Positions 58,629 to 64,000 of a DNA stretch of 64,000 bases are shown here, in pieces (within the stretch, counting starts at the first letter, position 1; every line of letters starts with the position of its first letter). A program made the translations under genes and the position numbers. The DNA is from Nocardia mikamii NBRC 108933. Its GTDB lineage: Bacteria; Actinomycetota; Actinomycetes; Mycobacteriales; Mycobacteriaceae. The notes below the pieces were generated by a model. That model ran no database searches and had not been told where the DNA came from. It saw only the letters and a list, made by a program, of their open reading frames with translations. The stretch spans positions 310,001-374,000 of the forward strand of contig NZ_BDCM01000009.1 in the NCBI RefSeq assembly GCF_001613505.1. The letters are read 5' to 3'.

Positions 58629-59534
58629 TCACGACGCCAGCCGCAGCGGCTGGGCGACCGAGCGCAGCGCACGAATCGCCGCCGCTACGGCCGGCCGCTC
58701 CAGCGAGGCTTGCCGATACGTCACACCGACGTGCCGAACGCCGTTGTCGATCGAGCACACGACCAGTGCGGTATGCCGGTCCGCGACCGAGATCTCCGGC
58801 ACGATCGTCACTCCCAGCCCGTGTTCGACCATCTCGGCCATGCCCTCGAAACTCCCACTGCGATGTTCGATCCGCGGTGCGAATCCCGCCTCCCGGCAGG
58901 CGAAATGGACCGACGCCACCGACGGCTCCCCGTCCAGGGCGGTGATCCAGTCGGCGTCACGCAGACTGCCCAGCCCGTGCTCCCGGACCCGCTCACGCCA
59001 CTGCGGCGGGGCGAGCAGAACCAGCGGATCGCTGAACAGATATTCCGAGGCCAAGCCCAGCGGCAGATCCCGGGACCGGAACGAATACGAATAGGTGATC
59101 GCCAAGTCCACATCCTGCTGGCGCACCGCAGGAACGGAATCCACCGGCCGCAGGTCCACCAACCGCACCCGCAGCCCGGGATGTTCGGCGCGCAACCGCA
59201 CCGTAACCGGTAGCGCCAACCGCATCTGAGCGGTGCGGAAGGTGGCGACGGTCAGCACACCGGTCACCGCTTCCGAGGTGGCGCTGACCGCGGATTCCGC
59301 CTCTTCCAGCGCTGCCACGATCCGCGACGTGTGGTCCACCAGGACGCGCCCGGCATGGGTCAGCCGCAGTACCCGGCCCTCGCGGCGGGTCAGCACGACA
59401 CCGACCTCGTCCTCGAGGATGCGCAGCTGCTGCGAAACCGCAGAGGTGGTGATGCCGTGCAGTTCGGACACCGCGGTCATCGTCGTATGTTCGGCCAGAT
59501 CCCGCAGGAGGATCAGCCGGCGAATGTCGTACAT
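58629..59534 (-). CDS. LysR-family regulator of the oxygenase/transport region
   Basis: A 301-residue LysR-type activator. The N-terminal winged helix is RRLILLRDLAEHTTMTAVSE followed by LHGITTSAVSQQLRILEDEV. The effector domain has VLTVATFRTAQMRLALPVTV and two Rossmann-like halves (VDLAITYSYSFRSRDLPLGL, GMAEMVEHGLGVTIVPEISV). It is unusual that the regulator is read in the same direction as its supposed targets on both sides: the transporter upstream and the oxygenases downstream. A palindrome (ATTGCC-N4-GGCAAT) lies 39 bp upstream. Effector unknown; sulfur-source sensing of the Cbl/CysB kind is one option. Confidence 0.9.
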   Translation of the reverse strand: MYDIRRLILLRDLAEHTTMTAVSELHGITTSAVSQQLRILEDEVGVVLTRREGRVLRLTHAGRVLVDHTSRIVAALEEAESAVSATSEAVTGVLTVATFRTAQMRLALPVTVRLRAEHPGLRVRLVDLRPVDSVPAVRQQDVDLAITYSYSFRSRDLPLGLASEYLFSDPLVLLAPPQWRERVREHGLGSLRDADWITALDGEPSVASVHFACREAGFAPRIEHRSGSFEGMAEMVEHGLGVTIVPEISVADRHTALVVCSIDNGVRHVGVTYRQASLERPAVAAAIRALRSVAQPLRLAS

Positions 59535-59572
59535 GGTCCCTCGCTTCGACTGCGGGACATCCGGTGTTCATC

Positions 59573-59588
59573 ATTGCCAGCCGGCAAT
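59573..59588. promoter_or_regulatory. ATTGCC-N4-GGCAAT palindrome upstream of lysR
   Basis: ATTGCC (59573-59578) and GGCAAT (59583-59588) form a dyad in the 102-bp gap between the transporter ATPase gene and lysR. LysR proteins commonly bind dyads of this type near their own start. The arms are short, so chance is possible. Confidence 0.45.
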
Positions 59589-59636
59589 CGTGGAGGAAAT
59601 CCTTACGATCAGAACGATTCTGTGCGGCTGCCGGTC

Positions 59637-61259
59637 TCACGCCGGCACCGGCAGCTGTACCCGCACACCCGGCACCGCGGCCAACAGGGTGCGGGTGTAC
59701 TCCTCCGCCGGCGCCGCGAAAACCGAAGCCACCGAGCCTGTTTCGACCACCCGCCCGTTGCGCATCACGGTCACGTCGTCGGCGATCAGCCGCACGACAC
59801 CCAGATCGTGCGTGATGAACAGATACGTCAACCCGTGCTCGGCTTGCAGATCGGTCAGCAGCTGCAGAATCTGCGCCTGCACCGACACATCGAGTGCCGA
59901 GACCGCCTCGTCGAGCACGAGCACGCGGGGTTCGGCGGCCAACGCCCGCGCGATCGCGACACGCTGACGCTGGCCTCCCGACAATTCGGCCGGGCGCCTG
60001 CTCAGGTGAGCGCGGTCGAGCGCTACCGCGTCCAACAGCTCGGCCACCCGCATGCGCCGCGCCGCCCGATCGCGGATCAGGCCGAATGCCTGCAGTGGTT
60101 CGCCGATGATCGCGGCGATGTCGAACCGGGGGTCCAGGGAAGTGTAGGGGTTCTGGTACACCAGCTGGATCTGCCGGCGCAGCGGCCGAGGACGGCGGCC
60201 CTTGCCGTCGACTCGGACGTCGTCCACCAGCACCTCGCCCGCCTCCGGGTGTTCGAGGCCCACCACGAGCCGGGCCAGGGTGGATTTACCCGCCCCCGAC
60301 TCCCCGACGATCGCATGCGTGGTGCCCGCCCGCACCGTGAGCGATACCTCGTCCACGGCCCGCACTCCCCCGCCGAAACTCTTCGTTACCTCCGACAGCC
60401 GCAACACCGGCTCCGCGGAGGCAGGCCCGGACCGCACGGCCATCCCTGCGGAGGGAGCGAGCCGCCCGGAGTGCGTGGCGGGTGCCGCGGCGAGCAGTGC
60501 GCGGGTGTACTCGTGGCGCGGCGCGGACAGCACCGCGGCCGCCGCCCCCTGCTCCACGATGCGCCCGCGCTGCATCACCAGCAACCGGTCGGATCGCTCC
60601 GCCGCCACGCCCAGATCATGGGTGACCAGCAGCACGCCCACACCCAATTCGTCGCGTAATACCGTGAGCCGGTCCAGAATTCGCTTCTGCACGGTCACGT
60701 CCAGGGCGGAAGTGGGTTCGTCGGCAACCAGCAGCACCGGATCGTTGGCCAGGGCGATCGCGATCAGCACGCGCTGCTTCATACCGCCGGACAATTCGTG
60801 CGGATACTGCCGGTACACCCGCTCCGGTGCGGCCAATCCCGCCGCCGCCAGCTTCTCGACGGCCAGATCGCGTCCCGCGTCGGCGCGCCGATGCAGGCGC
60901 AGCGCCTCGAGCACCTGCCGCCCTACCGGTTTCACCGGATTCAGCGATGTTCCCGGATCCTGTGGCACGAAGCCGACCACCGGGCCGCGCACCCGCGCCA
61001 GTCGGCGGTCGCTCCATCCCGAGACATCCTGTCCTCCGATTTCCAGCGCTCGCGCCCGCACCTCCGCCATGGGCGGCAGGAGCCGGAGCGCGGCGTGGAC
61101 GGTGGTGCTCTTGCCGGAGCCGGATTCGCCGACGATCGAGATGAATTCGCCCGCGCCGACCTCGAGCGACACTCCCGATACCGCGGGCGCCGCGGAGTCG
61201 TGGTACCGCACGGTGAGATCGTCGATTCGCAGCAGCGGTCCGGTGGTGGTAGTGGTCAT
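59637..61259 (-). CDS. Fused dipeptide/oligopeptide-type ABC ATPase (DppD-DppF)
   Basis: A 540-residue protein with two complete ATPase domains of the Dpp/Opp importer type. First: Walker A VGESGSGKSTTVHAAL, signature LSGGMKQRVLIAIAL, Walker B LLVADEPTSALDVTVQ. Second: VGESGAGKSTLARLV, LSGGQRQRVAIARAL, LVLDEAVSALDVSVQ, where the usual DEPT is DEAV with the catalytic Glu retained. Both halves end in the family's HDLGV loop and EYTRALLAA/EYTRTLLAA substrate-associated tail. ATG 61259 overlaps the DppC-like stop (ATGA). It energises the two permeases upstream; fusion of DppD and DppF is common in actinobacteria. Confidence 0.93.
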   Translation of the reverse strand: MTTTTTGPLLRIDDLTVRYHDSAAPAVSGVSLEVGAGEFISIVGESGSGKSTTVHAALRLLPPMAEVRARALEIGGQDVSGWSDRRLARVRGPVVGFVPQDPGTSLNPVKPVGRQVLEALRLHRRADAGRDLAVEKLAAAGLAAPERVYRQYPHELSGGMKQRVLIAIALANDPVLLVADEPTSALDVTVQKRILDRLTVLRDELGVGVLLVTHDLGVAAERSDRLLVMQRGRIVEQGAAAAVLSAPRHEYTRALLAAAPATHSGRLAPSAGMAVRSGPASAEPVLRLSEVTKSFGGGVRAVDEVSLTVRAGTTHAIVGESGAGKSTLARLVVGLEHPEAGEVLVDDVRVDGKGRRPRPLRRQIQLVYQNPYTSLDPRFDIAAIIGEPLQAFGLIRDRAARRMRVAELLDAVALDRAHLSRRPAELSGGQRQRVAIARALAAEPRVLVLDEAVSALDVSVQAQILQLLTDLQAEHGLTYLFITHDLGVVRLIADDVTVMRNGRVVETGSVASVFAAPAEEYTRTLLAAVPGVRVQLPVPA

Positions 61260-62344
61260 CGTTGTTCTCCCAACGCGCGTCCGATTCGATTCACCGACAA
61301 CACCACCACGGCGATGAGTACGCCGGGACACAGCGCGATCCACGGGTAGGTGGCCAGGAAGTCCCGGCCTTCGGAGACCGCCAGCCCCCATTCCGGCTGC
61401 GGCGGCGGAGCTCCGTAGCCCAGGAAGCCGAGCGCCGCGACCGCCAGGACCGCGGTACCGCATTCGAGCGCCGCCAGCGACAACACCGCCCGGATCGAAT
61501 TAGGCAACACGTGGCGCACCACCACGCGGACGAATCCGGCTCCGGAACCGTAGGCGGCCGCCACGAAATCGCTGCCCGCCACGGTCAGCACCTGCGAGCG
61601 CATCACCCGGGCGAACGACGCCACCGCCGAAACGCCCACCGCCAGCGCGATATTCACCGTGCCGAAACCGAGCGCGGTGACCATGGTCATCGCCAGCAGC
61701 AAGGCCGGGATCGACAGCAGCACGTCGATACAGCGCATGACCGCGGCGTCGGGCCGGCCGCCGACGATGCCGCTGAGCAATCCGATCACGGCTCCGACAA
61801 GAAACCCGATGGCGACCGCGAGCAAGGTCGCGGTCAGAGTGGTCGAGGTGCCGTAGATGGCGCGAGCCAGCAGATCCCGCCCGAGCCGGTCGGTGCCGAA
61901 CGGATGGGCGAACGATGGCGGCAGGAAGCCCGAATCCGGGTCGCCGTCGACCGCGCTGTGATCGGTGAACCAAGACGGAGCCACCGCCCAGCCCACCACG
62001 ACGAGCACCACCAGCCAGGCGAGACCCAGTCCCGGCCGTGCCCGCATCGCTCGGGCGACCCGTTGAAATCGGTTCCGCTGCATTGCAATCGCCTGCGGCT
62101 CCGCACGGTCGGCCACGGCCACCGACGCTGGACCGTCCTCGACGGCAGCGATTGCGTGACGCTGCGCTGCCGCCTCCGGCCCTCCCCCGCTCATGCTGTG
62201 TTCGACGGGCACGAGCGGGGGGCCTGCGTGGTGACGCTGCGCTGCCGCCTCCGGCCCTCCCCCGCTCATGCTGTGTTCGACGGGCACGAGCGGGGGGCCT
62301 GCGTGGTGACGCTGCGCTGCCGCCTCCGGCCCTCCCCCGCTCAT
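61256..62344 (-). CDS. DppC-type permease with a repeat-built N-terminal extension
   Basis: A 362-residue permease of the DppC/OppC type. The conserved part starts near residue 88 (MQRNRFQRVARAMRARPGLG) with a first helix, the periplasmic HPFGTDRLGRDLLARAIYGT and five more helices with the EAA-type AAAYGSGAGFVRVVVRHVLPNS loop. Ahead of it lies an 87-residue cytoplasmic extension. Residues 1-63 are two and a half copies of a 25-residue block beginning MSGGGPEAAAQRHHAGPPLV. ATG 62344 overlaps the DppB stop (ATGA), but each repeat contributes another in-frame ATG (62269, 62194), so starts one or two repeats in are equally possible. Family DppC proteins usually have 20-40 residues there. Confidence 0.9.
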   Translation of the reverse strand: MSGGGPEAAAQRHHAGPPLVPVEHSMSGGGPEAAAQRHHAGPPLVPVEHSMSGGGPEAAAQRHAIAAVEDGPASVAVADRAEPQAIAMQRNRFQRVARAMRARPGLGLAWLVVLVVVGWAVAPSWFTDHSAVDGDPDSGFLPPSFAHPFGTDRLGRDLLARAIYGTSTTLTATLLAVAIGFLVGAVIGLLSGIVGGRPDAAVMRCIDVLLSIPALLLAMTMVTALGFGTVNIALAVGVSAVASFARVMRSQVLTVAGSDFVAAAYGSGAGFVRVVVRHVLPNSIRAVLSLAALECGTAVLAVAALGFLGYGAPPPQPEWGLAVSEGRDFLATYPWIALCPGVLIAVVVLSVNRIGRALGEQR

Positions 62345-62345
62345 G
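62156..62345. repeat. 75-bp tandem repeat, 2.5 copies, in frame with dppC
   Basis: Copies start at 62156, 62231 and 62306, each opening GTGACGCTGCGCTGCCGC; the third stops after 40 bp at the dppB/dppC overlap. The complete copies look identical. 75 bp equals 25 codons, so the permease frame is kept through all copies. Each unit includes a CTCAT on the plus strand, the complement of the ATGAG start, so initiation sites are repeated too. Confidence 0.95.
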
Positions 62346-63294
62346 CCGGGCTCCGCGCGTACAGCCGGGACCGCAGCCGCGGGTCCAGCACCGGATACAC
62401 CAGATCGACCATCAGATTCACCACCACGAATATCACCGCCGCCAGCACCACCACGGCCTGCACCACCGCGACATCCTGCGTGCGCACCGCCGTCTCGGTC
62501 AACCGGCCCAGACCCGAACGGGAGAAGACGGTTTCGACGATCACCGCGCCGGCCAGCAGGTTCCCGAACGTCACTCCGGCGATGGTCAGAGCGGGAAGTG
62601 CGGCATTGCGAAGCACCTCGCGCACCAGCACCCACAGCCGGGTCGCCCCCTTGGCCAGCGACACCGTCACATAACCCGCACGCATCCCGCTGTCGAGATT
62701 CTCCAGCAGCAGTCGCGCGATCGGCGCCGCCACCGGGATCGCCAGCGTCACCGCCGGCAACACCAGCGTGGCGGCGCCGTCGTTGCCGATCGGCGGAAAC
62801 CACCCCAGCCGGAAGGAGAACACCTGCAGCGCCGCCAATCCCAGCAGGAAGACCGGTATCGACACCCCGGCCGCCGGCAGCGTCGCGAACAATTCCGCCA
62901 GCCACCGCCACCGCGTGTACGCGGCCACGATCGCCACCGCCGTGGCCAGCGCTGTCGCCAGCACCAGCGCGGTGACCGCCAGCAGCGCCGTCTGCGGCAG
63001 TACGCCGCTGATCATCGTCCACACGTCCTGCCCCGTCCGGGTGGAGCGGCCGAAATCACCGTGCGCGGCCTGTCCGAGACGGTGCAGATACTGTCCGAAC
63101 AGCGAGTGGTCCAGACCGTAATAGACCCGGGCCTTCTGCTTGTCGCCGGCGGTGATCAGATCACCTTGAGTCGGATCGAACAGCACGTCGACCGCGTCGT
63201 AGGGCAGGACGTAGAGGAGCGCGAAGGTCACGGTGTAGGCGCCCCACACCACGAATACGGCCTGTGCGAGCTTCGCGGCAACGTAGCGCAGCAC
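62341..63294 (-). CDS. DppB-type permease
   Basis: A 317-residue inner-membrane permease of the DppB/OppB type. N-terminal helix LAQAVFVVWGAYTVTFALLYVLP, then the periplasmic segment (QGDLITAGDKQKARVYYGLD, SLFGQYLHRLGQAAHGDFGR), and five more helices. The EAA loop is VTVSLAKGATRLWVLVREVL and the late family motif is LLAGAVIVETVFSRSGLGRL. GTG 63294 starts 2 bp after the stop of the binding-protein gene, and its own stop overlaps the next permease, so the operon reads SBP-DppB-DppC-DppDF. Confidence 0.93.
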   Translation of the reverse strand: MLRYVAAKLAQAVFVVWGAYTVTFALLYVLPYDAVDVLFDPTQGDLITAGDKQKARVYYGLDHSLFGQYLHRLGQAAHGDFGRSTRTGQDVWTMISGVLPQTALLAVTALVLATALATAVAIVAAYTRWRWLAELFATLPAAGVSIPVFLLGLAALQVFSFRLGWFPPIGNDGAATLVLPAVTLAIPVAAPIARLLLENLDSGMRAGYVTVSLAKGATRLWVLVREVLRNAALPALTIAGVTFGNLLAGAVIVETVFSRSGLGRLTETAVRTQDVAVVQAVVVLAAVIFVVVNLMVDLVYPVLDPRLRSRLYARSPA

Positions 63295-63296
63295 GA

Positions 63297-64000
63297 CTAC
63301 CCCTGCTCGATCCAGGTGTCGTAGAACACATTTCGCGACTGCGCCTCGTAGCCGATGTTGTGCACCTTGGCGCTCGCCGCGGTTACCTGCGCGGGGTTGT
63401 ACACCGGGGCGGTGAGCACCTGCTCGTCGAGCAGGTACCGCTGCGCCTGTTCGGCGGCCTTCGCCCGCTGGGCGGGATCGAGAGTTTTGCTCAGCGCGCT
63501 GAGTTTCGCGACCGCCTCGTTCGCCTCGGGACTTCCCGGCGCGAGTTTGGCCATATTCCCGTACTGCGGGGAATACACCTGCTCGAGTACCGAAATGTCG
63601 GCGCGACTCTGATTGGCGACCTGGATGTTCCAGCGGCCCTGTTGTGTACTCGCGGCGGTGTAATCGGGAATCGGCAGCACACTGAGCTGCAGGTCGATGC
63701 CGATCTTGCGCAGATCCTGCTGGATCAACTGATAGGCGGGCTTGTTGTTGACCAGATTGTCTATACCGAGCAGATCGAGCTGCAATCGGCGCCCGTCCTT
63801 GGCCCGGATCCCGTCGGCGCCCTTACGCCAGCCGTCGGCCTCGAGGATCTGTTCGGCCTTGCCCTGATCCTCCCGTAGGTCCGCGGAGAAGTCGACGTAG
63901 CCCGGAACCCGTTGCGACACAACGGAACTCGACACCTTGTAACTCGGCGTCAACACGGTCTTGACCAGCGCTCCGCGGCTCCAGCCCAGCTGCACGGCCT
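63297..64000 (-). CDS. Dpp/Opp-type substrate-binding protein, C-terminal part
   Basis: The last 234 residues of a family 5 extracellular solute-binding protein; the start lies beyond the right edge. Visible features are SRGALVKTVLTPSYKVSSSV, VDFSADLREDQGKAEQILEADGWRKGADGI (conserved A-x-x-LL-x-x-AG-W type helix), DLLGIDNLVNNKPAYQLIQQ with DLRKIGIDLQLSV, and the C-terminal VLTAPVYNPAQVTAASAKVH. In the Dpp/Opp/Nik family such proteins bind peptides, nickel, or other organic solutes; the substrate here is unknown. As first gene of the import operon it determines specificity for the whole oxygenase island. Confidence 0.9.
   Translation of the reverse strand, partial: AVQLGWSRGALVKTVLTPSYKVSSSVVSQRVPGYVDFSADLREDQGKAEQILEADGWRKGADGIRAKDGRRLQLDLLGIDNLVNNKPAYQLIQQDLRKIGIDLQLSVLPIPDYTAASTQQGRWNIQVANQSRADISVLEQVYSPQYGNMAKLAPGSPEANEAVAKLSALSKTLDPAQRAKAAEQAQRYLLDEQVLTAPVYNPAQVTAASAKVHNIGYEAQSRNVFYDTWIEQG

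Overview
The window is high-GC actinobacterial DNA and most resembles a mycolic-acid-producing genus such as Nocardia. This rests on gene order as well as content. The series rbpA, lnt, a YtcJ-type amidohydrolase, fxsA, a PPOX/F420-type protein, cobN, cobG, cobH, cobIJ and cobK runs in the same overall order as the rbpA-to-cobK segment of Mycobacterium tuberculosis. F420-linked families and a mycolic-acid methyltransferase homologue are also present. The genus is an inference.

Layout. (1) 0-18.7 kb: rbpA, preceded by a sigma-R/sigma-H-like promoter and followed by a perfect 20-bp hairpin, then a large operon read leftwards. That operon is a four-module NRPS of about 4,550 residues followed by a DrrA/DrrB-type ABC exporter pair, with GTGA overlaps at each junction. 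It sits between rbpA and lnt. Its first module is EntF-like (serine code DVWHFSLVDK). The other three adenylation domains are mutual paralogues with hydrophobic codes that I cannot assign. (2) 18.7-31 kb: amidohydrolase, FxsA, a two-component system, a TSUP permease, a TetR/TldD/TldE module, a Ddn-like reductase with its TetR, an XRE/methionine aminopeptidase pair, and two convergent PPOX paralogues. Three divergent regulator pairs here carry clear palindromes between the genes. (3) 31-40.7 kb: cobalamin biosynthesis, with a compact cobalamin riboswitch in front of cobN. cobG, cobH and a fused cobIJ lie on the plus strand and cobK converges on them. (4) 40.7-43.6 kb: decayed DNA with an IS3-type transposase remnant, gene fragments and a cyclopropane/mycolic-acid-type methyltransferase. 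This looks like the edge of an accessory region. (5) 43.6-64 kb: an organosulfur-type oxygenase island. It holds five intact flavin-dependent (LLM) monooxygenases and one deleted copy, two SfnB/DszC-type flavoproteins, one intact and one wrecked aldo-keto reductase, a heterodimeric ABC exporter with a 14-codon coupled leader ORF, a LysR regulator, and a Dpp/Opp-type importer that runs off the right edge.

How the genes work together. The island looks built to import an organic solute (SBP-DppB-DppC-fused DppDF), oxygenate C-S, C-N or sulfone bonds with reduced flavin, reduce the resulting carbonyl with an aldo-keto reductase, and pump something out. No flavin reductase is visible in the window, so it must be supplied from elsewhere. 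The NRPS operon is self-contained for assembly, thioesterase release and export, but has no MbtH protein, phosphopantetheinyl transferase or precursor genes nearby.

Recurring oddity. Short tandem duplications sit at operon joints: 24 bp at 187-234, 71 bp at the tldD/tldE junction, and 75 bp at the dppB/dppC junction. The last is in frame and adds copies of a 25-residue block to the permease N-terminus. No tRNA, rRNA or CRISPR array was recognised.
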